Shown: positions 7,454 to 17,633, counted from the first letter of the stretch. The stretch is 20,647 nucleotides of DNA from Hypsibius dujardini (GCA_001579985.1 LRSR01014129.1:1-20647); one strand, 5' to 3'. The notes: a model not told the origin generated them from the letters alone. Made by a program: numbers and translations.

Positions 7454-9012
7454 TTAGATTGAGATAATCTGCTCCAGTAAGTTTACGTACACCTCTGAGT
7501 GAGCGGTCTTTAGGTCAGCGTACTTGTCATGCGCCATGAAGGATCTTGTTGACCGGCTTCTCAATAAACTGCACCACCGCTGTCGACAGGGCGTCATCCT
7601 TCTCGCCCGTTGCCAGCAGGAAGAGGTCCACCGCATTGTCCGTGTTCAGGCTCATGTACAGTCCGGCCTCGGCCAGCGCCATCACATCCTCCACCTACAA
7701 ACACCGAAAACAAATCATATGAGATAAATATAAAGTTATCAGCGGTTCAACTTGTTTTCTTTTGAACATAATCTCGATTTAATTTAAAATTAATCAATTT
7801 TTTTAATTCACCGAAACCACATAAATAAAATACTTCAAATTTCTTATCTCTTAAAAATCTCTTAAATATTTCAGATATAAATTAAAGTAATTGACTTAAA
7901 CTATTTCACCATACTTTACTTTAATTTTTCGTGATTCTGGAAAATAATTTTCAGTCACATAACAGGATTTTAATTAATAAATGTTTTATTTCAAATAAAA
8001 ATAATTATATAAATTAAATTAGATTTTCTAAATATTTTAATATTAAATGAAAGTAATTGAATTAAAAATATTTTATGTTACTGCATGTTCAATTGTTCGT
8101 GATTTTGAAAAAGAATTTCCAGTCAAATAACATGATTCCAAGTAATAATGTTCTATTTTTAATAAATGAAAAAATTATGGGCAGTTAAATGGTGATTTCC
8201 AACAAAATTAATCGATTGACTGGCCTTTAATTCTAAAGACAGTTAACTGGTCAAGCGATCCGTCGATTGATTGATTGATTACTTGAGCGAGTGACAGTCA
8301 AAAGTTCACCTTCCAGGAAACGTGCAAGAAAACTTCCTAAAAAATCTAACCTGATATTTTTGCGCTAAAAGGAAAATCGCTCGGATATGATCGGCAAACT
8401 TGGCCGAATCTCCAGTATACAGCAACTCTAAGAACGTCTCCACTTCATCCTTGGAATGGCCATCCAGAATAATCCGATCCGTTCCTTCCTTAAATGCAAC
8501 ACAAAATAAATCATCAGCAAAATCATTAAATCAAGCTGAAAATAATAATTGTACAACAGCTGAACAGTTCATTCATCCATCAGACCATCAATCAGGCAAA
8601 AAGTTAAGTTGACGGACACACAAGTAACTCAATCAATCGAGCGATCGAAAGATCAATCAAGGAAATGCAGACTAAACTCTTCCAATCAATCAATCAACTC
8701 ATCAAATACACCGAATCGCCATCAATCAAGCAGTCAATCAGCAAATATTCGATAGATTAAGCCAATCAATCGATCGAGGTTCCACTAGTAGTATAACGAA
8801 GCACCCCTGTATCAATCACTCAATCAATCTAACGACCGAAGAGTCAATCAATGAAACAGGCATTAAACTCTTCCAATCAATTAATCGACTTGTCAAATTT
8901 AACCGATCGCCTAGCAATCAAACAATCAATCCACCAAGAACAGAATATTCAATGAGATGCTTCCAATCATTTATTCATTTAATCAATCTATTGGTTAACA
9001 GACTGAGGCGCA

Positions 9013-9053
<41 letters not shown>

Positions 9054-9496
9054 ACCTATCGATCGAATGACGAATCAAACAATCAAGCGTGAACTTGAAA
9101 TGTGCCAGTTAATCAATCAATCAAATGCTTAACAGACTGAGGCGCCTATCAATCAATCAATCATCCAATCAAATGATGAATCAAACAATCAAGCGTAAAA
9201 TTGACATGTGCCGATTGATCAATCAATCAATCGATCGAATGCTCAGTTCAATCATCAAAAACAATTCTTGCCTTGACGCCGTCCGCTTCTTTCCGGACAC
9301 CACGCAGCAGGAACCAGTCCTTCATCACAGTGGAACGCGCCGCCAACACCACCCGATGCGCGGGCACATCGCCGTCCGACGCCACAAGGATCGTGTCGGT
9401 AAACTCAGGCAGCATCGTGAAGAGCTCCTTTCCCAGTCCCTTGATGGCGCAGCGAAATTTCTCCAACGCCACGCGCAGCTCCGGTGTGGACGACAT
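7454..9496 (-). CDS. BTB/POZ domain protein, minus strand, with C-terminal frame problem
   Basis: Three exons on the minus strand: 9496-9272, 8488-8351 and 7694 to the stop at 7527-7529, giving 176 residues. Exon 1 holds the BTB core (TDTILVASDGDVPAHRVVLA, then ARSTVMKDWFL) and exon 2 continues it (DRIILDGHSKDEVETFLELL, then YTGD). Exon 3 is the helical 3-box/BACK-like part (MALAEAGLYMSL, then AVDLFLLATGEKDDALS). BTB domains dimerise and often recruit cullin-3 ligases or transcription factors; the partner here is unknown. Intron 1 is GC-AG (AAG|GCAAGA at 9267-9271). The frame stops after NKILHGA, yet one frame over HDKYADLKTAHSEVYVNLLE continues to 7454, exactly the tail expected of SPOP/TDPOZ-like proteins, so a 1-nt shift near 7530 is likely (mutation or assembly error). 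The start is unsure: an acceptor TTTAATTTCAG at about 9620 could bring in an upstream exon in the same frame. Confidence 0.82.
7695..8350 (-). other. BTB intron 2, AT-rich
   Basis: A GT-AG intron (donor GTTAGA at 8350-8345, acceptor TTTGTAG ending at 7695). It is strongly AT-rich with no gene seen, apart from a short TTGA run at about 8266-8280. Confidence 0.7.
8600..9240. repeat. AATC-rich region with two nested duplications in BTB intron 1
   Basis: Most of this intron is built from AATC/ATCA units, with a perfect (AATC)10 at 9013-9052. Two larger duplications are superimposed. A roughly 130-bp unit starting TTAACAGACTGAGGCGC occurs at about 8995 and again at about 9129, each followed by AATCAAACAATCAAGCGT. 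A roughly 190-bp diverged pair shares AAACTCTTCCAATCAAT (about 8674 and 8868). No gene is seen. Such tetranucleotide tracts are usually length-polymorphic. Confidence 0.82.
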
Positions 9497-10180
9497 CCGT
9501 CCGGACTGCGTCGGCGATTCCGTCTTGTAGGCGTTCGGGTAGGGCGAGGCATGTGGTCGACTCGCCGACCTCCAAAACGAACATTTTCCGCCATCTTTTT
9601 TCTCAAAATTCTTCGAATCTGAAATTAAAAAAAATTCCAAGAATTTCCTTCCCCTAAAAATAAAAAGAAACAATAAAAATAAAATACACCATAACGCAAT
9701 TATTAAAAAAAACTGATTATAACAAAAAATTAAATTAAATTTCGAGTTATTTAGTTTTGGTTTATTTTAGTTGTAGTTTGTTTATTTTTTTATTATTAGT
9801 CACGATTTTGTTATTAGACGATTAGTCACCGAACGTCGGTTACATTCGATTTCTAAACAAATGGAAAAAATGTATCAAATACACGCCATATGTCGGTATA
9901 CGAGTTGTCTGGGTGCGAATTGGCGGATTGTCCGTCTGGCCACTTCAGGTAGACTTTGGCGCTAGAATACTTGCGCAAATCAACATCAGGTTGAGTCAAG
10001 GTAGGAATTTAGCAGATTTCCCAGTGGAAAACGGTTAGGAGTCATATGAAAGTTAAGTCTTCGTAACCATCTCTCATTGTGAAAGTTGCATTTTTGTAAC
10101 TTGCACTCTCCGTGATCATTGCGCCTTAAGTTTCCGAAAGGCCTGTAGCGAATTAATAGTATTTTTTCTATGCACCGGCC
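9497..10180. other. Intergenic, AT-rich, upstream of BTB (minus) and receptor A (plus)
   Basis: No gene is seen. It lies between divergently transcribed neighbours, so both 5' regions should be here. The minus strand has the possible BTB acceptor near 9620, and a second ATG (GATGGCGGAAAA, read on minus near 9592) sits in a frame that does not join the BTB frame. No TATA box or initiator stood out for receptor A. Confidence 0.5.
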
Positions 10181-11239
10181 ATGGGGAGGGAAAAAGATCA
10201 CTACAAAAGTGAGCAAAAGCGCTCTTGTTCCTTCCAAAAGCACGGCTCGCTCGCTCCACCGGGAGACCGTTTTCTTCGACTATTTCTACTTAGCCCAGGC
10301 TACAGGGAAACTACGGTTCTTCCCTTGACATCTTCCTCTAAAGAATACCGTCGCTTCTGCACCCTTGTGGGATGGTGCTCCTTCATCGGCTTCTCCGTGG
10401 CTTTCGCGTTCGACGTGGCCGATCTCATCAGCGGCGGCTACGACCCACAGGAGTACGCCAAAGCCAACCCGATGATCGGAGTCATCAGCTATTGCTCGAC
10501 CCAGCTGGAATTCCTTACCGCTTCTTGCGCCATTCTCTTTCTCCTAATCAAAGGGAATGATATTTTAAAGAGCGCTGAAGCGTTGAAAATCCTCACAAAA
10601 ACTCACGTTGATATCAATGTATACGTACGCCGGTCCTTGAATCGGCTTCATGGCTGTTATATCTTTGCAATAATTTTAGCAGTTACTGAAGCGACATCCC
10701 GATTTCTTTATTACTGTATTGTCGATGGGGAATTTTTAAAGCCCCTCCGCTACGCTGCTGCGTTATATCCCAGCTGGTTCGTCAACTTTTACTTCCACGC
10801 TTCGCTGTTGATTTGTGTGCTGGTGAACTACCCGGTTAAGGTTTTGTGGGCCTAGCTCAATATCTTCCTTATCTGCAGTGTCAAAAGTGCCAATGAAAAA
10901 AACTCTCGCTTCCTTGAAAAGTTTCGGGAAAAGAAACTAGAAAATAGTGTCTCCGGAGAGCTTTACGTCGCGCAGCTTCGGAATATGCGCCACGAGATAG
11001 AACAATGCAACGCTGCGTTCGACCGATTGCAAATGGCGTTCGGCGGAAAATTGTTGTGTGACGTGACGTTGAATTTGTCGTCGTTGTGTGTGGGTGTGGC
11101 ACAGTTCTCGATTTGGAGTATCAATTCGTCGAGCAGCATGTCCAGTTTGATCACGCTGCTGCAGATCCTCTTGACGCTGGGGATTAAGTTCTTCTGTGTG
11201 GGCGTGGTGGTCATTCCCTCGATTTATCTTTGTCGGGAG

Positions 11240-12016
11240 GTAGTATGTCCTCGTATGGCGAATAAGGAGGACGAAAACTAAAGTTATCAAGCAAACATCG
11301 TTTTAATCAGCTAGTATTATAGCTAGTTACGAATGGCTTAGTCAAACACTCAGTGTAATTTTTTTAGAAACTACAACTAAAAATATTTTAAAAATAATTT
11401 TCAGTTTCTTAGTTTAGCTAATTTTTGTCATTCATAGGTTTGGGTCGTTTGGAACTTCTTGTTCCCTCTGAAAGTTTCAACGAAGATCAGCAAACTATTT
11501 GGTTTCATCGTGCCCGTTCAAATATCCGGCCAAATTTTGACTGAGTGCTCCCGACCACTGGTTTGGGGCTTTGAACACTCAATCAAACGTTTTTGTGGGT
11601 GAGAGGCTTTGAACTGATGCAGTATGAAATAATTGGACCAGATTAACTAAAATCGATTTTTTAAGTGTCTACATGTTAGTGAATGGACCTTAATATATAC
11701 GGACATATATCCTAAGGTCACTTATTACAACAAAAGGTTTTCTTCTTCCAGCAAGAGAAAACTGGTATACTCCTAGAGAAGATCGTGTCAACTCGTGAAT
11801 TGTCTATTCATGAGGTAAACTTAACTCGAAACAGCTTCAATTCTGACTCAGTGACGAGTACACACGTGGCAGTAACCTTACGCTAACCGCTTTAGGTCAT
11901 TTAACTCGTTGTATGTGTAATATTGAGTCAAATAATCTAACTCGGTTAGCGTAAGATTATTGCCACATGTGTACGTACTTTCATTAATTTTTTTGGTTTT
12001 TATACTATGCTTCCAG
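11240..12016 (+). other. Receptor A intron 1
   Basis: A GT-AG, phase-0 intron (donor GAG|GTAGTA, acceptor ATGCTTCCAG). It corresponds in position to intron 2 of receptor B. It is AT-rich and carries the inverted-repeat element at 11859-11973; nothing else is recognised. Confidence 0.65.
11859..11973. mobile_element. 115-bp TA-flanked MITE-like element in receptor A intron 1
   Basis: Terminal inverted repeats of about 31 bp pair 11859-11889 with 11943-11973 and agree at all but three or four positions (core CTTACGCTAACCG). TA bounds both ends. The whole element folds into a hairpin with a short AT-rich loop. It has no coding capacity and its termini differ from those of the lectin-intron element, so it is a separate family. 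Confidence 0.75.
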
Positions 12017-12315
12017 AAACCATCCAGAGAGGAAGTTTCACTGACGATGTCGTTGATTGAGCGATCCACAACTAAAAAGCTAATCTACAGTGCTGGTGGT
12101 GTTGCCTTTCTTGGGCCGGTGGCCATCTCAACGGTTCGTGCCGGACGGTACTCCATTCACACAATCGCAAGTACTGATAGCAAGTTCCTTCTTCATTGCA
12201 GCTCTTTGCGGGGCTCTTTGCGTTCACGTGCTTTGTGATGGATCGTGCTCACCACTTCAAACCGGAGCATGGGGCCATTCATTCGGTTCAGTCTGAAGAA
12301 GTACCCGGTGTCTAG

Positions 12316-13400
12316 ACATGCTCTTATACATGAGAGGCGGTGGTTGAGACAGATGTCATTTTTTACCCTTGCTATACTCGTATGTCTGCCGAACCTTACT
12401 TGACATGCCTTCAAGTACCTTTCGGTTGAAACGTTTTCATAATATCGTTAAAAGCTGGAGGGATTTCAAATATTCGGTTTCTGTGTGCAAATGATATTAT
12501 ACTGCTTCACAGCATCACATTTCAAATCCCAATGGATGGCTTCCATGTGAATTGGAAAGCTGACGGGTCAGAAAAAGTATCGCGAACCCGACACCCCGCA
12601 AACAAACCGTTACTGTTAGCATGAATATTGAAATTGTCAATGAGATTCCAATGTACGGGGTCCAACACTGAAATTTGCTCAACTTTGAATGGATCTGAAA
12701 CATTTTAGTGGCCAGAACCAATAAATGCTTTCAATATGTGATCATCATGTGAGTACAGCTTGGCATAGGTGTGATTTCAAAAATATCGCACTAAAGTTAA
12801 GACTGCAAACATTTTGTCAAAAACGGGCATTTTTTACCCGCCAAGTTTGGCCACAAACTGACAGCTGCTGTTGAGCATAGAAATTTATAACAAATAATTG
12901 TCGTTAACCATTAAGTCGTCACATACAAAATAGAAGAAACCTTAATGATACGACTTGACCGTTCACTTTTCGCCGTGACGACAAGCACCACAATTATTAC
13001 GTGGGAGATTGGCATTGCCTTTACGGGTAGAATAATTCATTTCTGTTCAACCAATAAATCGACCCGTGTCGTCCAGCAGACATTTTTCAAAAGTGACAGT
13101 TTTCCCTCAGCGAAACTCAGAAGGTCCCCGTCAGCAACTTTCATAACCTATTGATTTGAAACACGATCTAAGCTACCTTCAACACATGTTTGTCAATTAT
13201 GATGATTGCAACATCTGCACACAGTTTACATGGTGACCATTCAAATTTGAACAAAAGTTAAAGTTGTACCTTGTATAAAACCTAAGCGATGCCCCTTTTG
13301 ACTGTATTTCGGCAGGTCTTTCAGTTGTTCGATCTTAAAAAAATCGAATAAAATTTAATTCTACCGAGCTCGCCGGATTTTCCGCTACAATCCTTCATGA
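12316..13400 (+). other. Receptor A 3' flank and receptor B 5' flank
   Basis: Diverged copy of 170-717 with about 535 extra bp at 12551-13085. The extra part holds AATAAA at 12720-12725, which could be the poly(A) signal of receptor A. The ends of the extra segment resemble each other (TTGGAAAGCTGAC and TTCAAAAGTGAC), which would fit a homology-mediated deletion from the other copy rather than an insertion here. No gene is seen. Confidence 0.55.
13274..13280 (+). promoter_or_regulatory. TATA box of receptor B
   Basis: TATAAAA lies 127 nt before the receptor B start, in a context shared with 591-597. A TCAGTTG initiator-like site follows at 13321. The box-to-initiator gap is longer than the usual 30 bp, so the exact start of transcription is uncertain. 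Confidence 0.42.
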
Positions 13401-16400
13401 ATGTCGAAAATTATCTCCAGTAACCATCCTTCAAGTTCCCCACCGGGCAACCTCATATACAGACTTTTCCTCACGGCACCAGAAGGCTACAAAACGACCC
13501 TGGTGCTACCTCTTCAGCAAAACAGTCGCCGACTGCGAATCCTCTGTTGGGTTTCGAGCTGGAGCCTGTTCCTCGTTTTCGCCGTGGCGTTCGGTTTCGA
13601 TGTGGCGGATATTGTCAGCGGCGGTTACCTACCCAACGACTTTCAAAAGGCCAATCCCATAATCGGGGTGGTCAGCTACTGCGCCAGCCAGGTGGACCTC
13701 CTCGCAGCCTGCTGTGCCACTCTTTTTTTGCTCATTAAAAAGAACGACATCTTCAAGAGTGCACAATTACTCGAACATCTGACGACCGACTACCCGGAAA
13801 GTCGCGCCAAAATCAAGGGTACGCATGAAACGTAGACCGTGAACGAAAGAAGATGGATAATGGACGATGAATGATGGAGGGTGAAAAATTGTTTATTACC
13901 ACCAAACAACGATCTTGCTCGGCATATTTTTTCTATAAAAAAATGTACTAAAACAGACACAAAAACAAATAAAAGTGTCGCTAATAGTATTCTGTCAGAC
14001 TAACAACTCGCAGAACAAATGTGGTAAAAATCGGCTGTAAGACTTAAGTAAGAAAACGAAAGACGCTGAAACTGTGAGATTCGCACACGGCCGCATTATT
14101 AGGCTGCTACTAAATGAATGTGGCTCGAGCGGTCTAGTATTGTGGCCGTGTGTGTAAGAACTGATCCATTCACTCGAAATGGGAGAAGATGCTTTTTTTA
14201 TGAACGGAACAATAAGGCGATGCCGCTAGAATTTTCTGGAACCCGTAAGAATTGCTTTGCTCAACGAATCGTATTTATTCCACCGACTTTCATTTTTTTA
14301 TTGTTTACATTAGGCTACAACCGATCTTTACCATTCGTCCTCTATGTCGTTAGTTCGTCTGCTGATCAGAACACGATTGTTTAAGCTTCTTTTTTTTCCT
14401 TTCATCTCAATGTTTTTGTACATCCATATATTGAACACTTGTGTTGTGGCTGAAGTACAGTATTCTGCTGAAAATGGGTGTTTCAGTGGTCTTCTATAAT
14501 TTTCGTGAAAAATTGAGGCATATACTAAACCTAAAAGATCTGGTTAACTACTGCAGTAGTGTGAGTGTTTCAAAAGGTTACACTGACAACTCGGTTCACA
14601 AAGAAGAGAGCAATGGAAGTTGTATGTGGAACGAGTTATCAGCTGCACAAGGTGAATTAGGGACATCGAGTCAACTTTTATGGTTTCATGCTTTTATTAT
14701 GGTGTGAACCGAGTTGCCACTTCCCCGAACTTAGGCGGTGACATCTGAGTCTACACTCACATTTTTAATTTATAAATTTTTATTTATTTCATATCTATTT
14801 AGTAATTGAGCGGAGAATGTTTTTCCGACACAAAGAAGTAGGGATTTATCTTTCTCATTCCGGTGAAGTAAGGATAAATCTTTCTCATCCCGGTGAAAAA
14901 AAGACACTAAATATCTGAAAAATTCCCGTCTCCATGACTTCCGAAAAAATCCCCTCATTTTACCTGCAGTGCTTCATACTGATATATATAATATCAATAC
15001 GAATCATATTACGACAAGTTTCAAAATTTCTAGTGTTCAAGTTTTTAGATTTCAAGCGCTTGGATAATTACTTCTAAATTGGGGTGAAGGAAATAATAGA
15101 TCACGTGGGAATTAATGAGCACGTCAATTAGCACGGGCATGCATGTCAGAGTACCGTAAATGTGAATCGACTTGCTCTGCTACCATCTATAACCAGTTTT
15201 GATAAATATCTCGACCTTTTGGTATGTTTGACCCCCGGAGCTCTGACTCCTGCAAACCGTCCATCGTCCAATGTCCATCGTTCATTGTCTTTCGTCCACG
15301 GTACACGTTTCATGCAATCTCAAAAATATTCATAGGACCCCTCCGACGTGCCCGTATCTACTTCGGACTGGTGATCCTCCTCGCCTCCGTCGGAGCTTGC
15401 TTGAAATTTACCTATTACTGTTTGATTGTGGGATATATTTCCAGTCAGCAACCCTATGCAATGTTCCTCTTTCCTGGCTGGCTAATCGATTTTTACTTCC
15501 GCTTCGCGACACTACTCTCCATTTTAATCAACTATCCCATCAAGGCTTTATGTGCCTATCTCACGTCGTTTTTACATGTCTGCATCGAATCGTTTTACCA
15601 ACAAAATTCCGAATTGCTCCGCGAATTGGAAAGCCAACAAAACGAAGAGTTCGATAAAAACTTTCTTGTTCGCCTTCGGATGTTGCATGACAGGAACGAA
15701 CAAATCATTGTGGCCTTCGAAAGTCTGCAGGAGGCATTCGGGGGCAAATTGTTGTGCGATGTAACTCTGAATTTGACCGCCATGTGTATCAGCGTGGCGG
15801 CGTTGTCTGTTTGGAGCTTGGAGCCAAGCTGGAGCATGGCGAGCATTTCAAGTTTTCTGCAAAATATGATTGTTCTTGGGATTAAGTTGTTCTTCGTGGG
15901 GGTGGTGGTTAGTCCCTCTATCACCCTCCATCGACAGGTGGGACGTGCCAATTATGAGACCATGCTTTATTAACCCGTTAATGCTCATTGTTATCAAATG
16001 ATGACACAGCGACCTCCGAATTTACACGAAAAAATGGTTTGAATGACATCCCCAAATTCAACTGATTTTGAAAGTTGGTTGTTTGCGGAAACTTAGAGAT
16101 CATGTTTTTTGCATTTGTTGCTTGAAAAATTACAGCAGAAATTGTCGAACTTGACCAGTTTTTGCTTTTCTTGAGTGAAATAGGTTTATGAATGCTGTGA
16201 ACAGGCCAGAATTTTCAAAATACTTAGTTTTTGCATTGTTTAAATTTTTCACCATAAATATCTCAATCCAAAAAATCACCAAAATAATTATAAGTCACAT
16301 TGCTCACCGGCTAGTAGACAAAGAAGGTGTCAGATTTTTTAGTACAAAAAAATGAAAAAAAGTTTTCTATTTAAACTTATCCATTGATTCATTAATTTTT

Positions 16401-17633
16401 TTACCAAATATGGTGCGTATCAGTGCAAGAAACAGTTTTCATTGGTGGATTTTTGTTTCCTTTGACGGTGGACCATGGTCAGCTAAAACAAACAAATTTT
16501 CCAACGTCGTCGAAAAACAATTGAAAATTATTATTATTTAACTGAATGAAACTAGGCAATGAAAAATTACTTTCGGCATTCAAATTGGGTCCGATCTGGT
16601 ACCTGGCGTTAATGAATTAAAGCAGTCGTTGGCAACTTCTTTTTTTTAAAAAGGAAAAATGGCCCATTTCCATACGTTTTTTACTGGTTTTAAAAACAAA
16701 TGTACCGGTATACCGTTTTGCATGGGGGGGAGAGGAAATGTCTAATGACTAGTTATAAAAAACACCGTGACGTAAAAATTATGTTAACAGTGTTGCTAAC
16801 TTTTGTTATTGTTTCAATTTTGTATAATAAAAACATACAGCTGCTTGCAGGTTACTTGCAAACTTTTTGATTTGATGTGGTTCAAGAAACAAGACTACAC
16901 GTTGTTTGACTGGTGAAAATTTCATACCGGCTTATCGATCAATCAACTCAATACACGCATTACGAATAGCCAGAAATCTTGATTTGTTGTCGTTTTCTTC
17001 GATTGATTGAGTCTGTCACCCGTTTTCAGTTTCCACTGTGCCAAATTTCAGTCTTAATTTTCCGGTATACTTTCCAATTGAGTCAAGTCTATTTCTTTGT
17101 GTTTAGTAACCAAATTTTGGCCCGTTTTTGCTTTAAGAAATTAAAACTTTATGATATATGTAGTCTTGCGGCTCACTATACATCAAATCAAAAGTTTGCA
17201 AGTAACCTGCAAGTAGCTGTACTAATAATGTTGTTTTTAATATTTAGCATGACAAATTATCGGTTTTACTGGACAACATCATATTCAAACGTCAAACCAC
17301 CTGTATTCGGGTATGGAGAAACATATGAATGAAAATAATCAAACTGGCATCCCATCATGCAGCGTCTTTTTTTCCTTCAGAAACCGTCGAAGGAGGAGAT
17401 TTCGTTGATGATGACATTGATGGAGCGATTTGAAGCGAAGACGCTGCTGTTTAGCGCTGCAGGATTAATGGACCTCGGTCCAGTTGCAGTCACCACTGTA
17501 AGGAAAGCACAATTAAACGCGACAATGCACAATACGTAATCGTGAATGTGCATTTCAGCTTCTCGCGGGAGTTTTTGCTTTTGCCTTCTACGTCATGGAC
17601 CGCGCCCAGCGCTTTGTACCCCGAGCAGACTAA
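13401..17633 (+). CDS. Chemoreceptor B: intact seven-transmembrane, gustatory receptor-like (7tm_7)
   Basis: Four exons: 13401-13818, 15336-15937, 17381-17497 and 17559-17633. Intron 1 is phase 1 (AAGG|GTACGC to ATAG|GACCCC); introns 2 and 3 are phase 0. They encode 403 residues without interruption. Seven hydrophobic segments lie at about 47-65, 86-112, 148-172, 184-213, 279-300, 311-334 and 371-393. There is no signal peptide and a short N-terminus. The layout, the roughly 400-residue size, the FESLQEAFGGKLLCDVTLNL region before TM5, and the late phase-0 introns around TM6-TM7 fit arthropod gustatory receptors, which are ligand-gated cation channels with cytoplasmic N-termini. The usual TYhhhhhQF motif in TM7 is not evident (here GVFAFAFYVMDRAQRF), so this is a divergent lineage or a related membrane family. 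It is tandem with receptor A and two fragments near the left edge. The start is the ATG shared with the fragment at 718. Confidence 0.72.
13819..15335 (+). other. Receptor B intron 1
   Basis: A phase-1 intron of 1517 nt that receptor A lacks. It contains no convincing gene; short open frames at 14118-14384 and 14441-14707 show no family resemblance. A 14-bp perfect inverted repeat lies at 14587-14716, and a pair of similar units (ATCTTTCTCATYCCGGTGAA) at about 14848-14896. Confidence 0.6.
14587..14716. repeat. Inverted repeat, possible small MITE
   Basis: CAACTCGGTTCACA at 14587-14600 has an exact reverse complement at 14703-14716. Extension outward is weak and no target duplication was found, so this could be a 130-bp foldback element or a chance hairpin. 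Confidence 0.4.
15970..16620. mobile_element. Possible TTAA-flanked piggyBac-like non-autonomous element
   Basis: The left end reads TTAA then CCCGTTAATGC. The right end, reverse-complemented, reads TTAA then TTCATTAACGC. TTAA target sites and CCC starts are piggyBac traits. The terminal repeats match at only about seven of ten positions beyond TTAA, so an old element or coincidence are both possible. No transposase is encoded. Confidence 0.28.
16836..17221. mobile_element. 386-bp TA-flanked inverted-repeat element in receptor B intron 2
   Basis: Terminal inverted repeats of about 42 bp pair 16836-16878 with 17180-17221 and differ by a few bases and one extra T (core CTTGCAGGTTACTTGCAAAC). 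TA at both ends suggests a Tc1/mariner-type target duplication. The roughly 300-bp interior is AT-rich and encodes nothing recognisable, so this is a non-autonomous derivative. Confidence 0.78.

Larger units (their letters stand above)
10181..12315 (+). pseudogene. Chemoreceptor A (7tm_7-like) with one in-frame stop
   Basis: A likely gustatory-type seven-transmembrane receptor in three exons: 10181-11239, 12017-12133 and 12202-12315, all phase 0. Exon 1 has 353 codons and is open except for TAG at 10853-10855 (codon 225), where receptor B has TAT (Tyr) in NYPIKALCAYLTSFL. The frame continues intact for 128 codons after it. Shared landmarks with B are FDVADLISGGY, KANPMIGVISYCS, FGGKLLCDVTLNL, GIKFFCVGVVV and, in exon 2, KPSREEVSL. 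Exon 3 nearly equals the exon at 56-169. The donor after exon 2 is GTTCGT, weaker than the GTAAGG of B. Reading through the stop would give about 429 residues, a usual size for such receptors. It is either a young pseudogene, a segregating null allele or a read-through gene. ATG 10181 is chosen as the first in-frame Met that extends N-terminal similarity. Confidence 0.68.
15938..17380 (+). other. Receptor B intron 2, filled by repeat elements
   Basis: A phase-0 GT-AG intron (CAG|GTGGGA to TTTTTTTCCTTCAG). The first half may be a TTAA-bounded element (15970-16620) and the second half holds a TA-flanked element (16836-17221). The frame at 16979-17332 is hydrophobic but runs across an element end and is not considered a gene. 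Confidence 0.6.

Noticed and set aside
8600-9240. CRISPR-like or regulatory array in BTB intron 1
   Set aside because: The units are simple AATC slippage repeats with larger duplications, without regular spacers, in an animal intron.
9325-9606. Arg-rich minus-strand frame starting MRKKMAEN with a good start context
   Set aside because: It overlaps the BTB exon in a different frame and its Arg/Pro/Ser-rich content is typical of an off-frame reading. The BTB frame has clear domain support.
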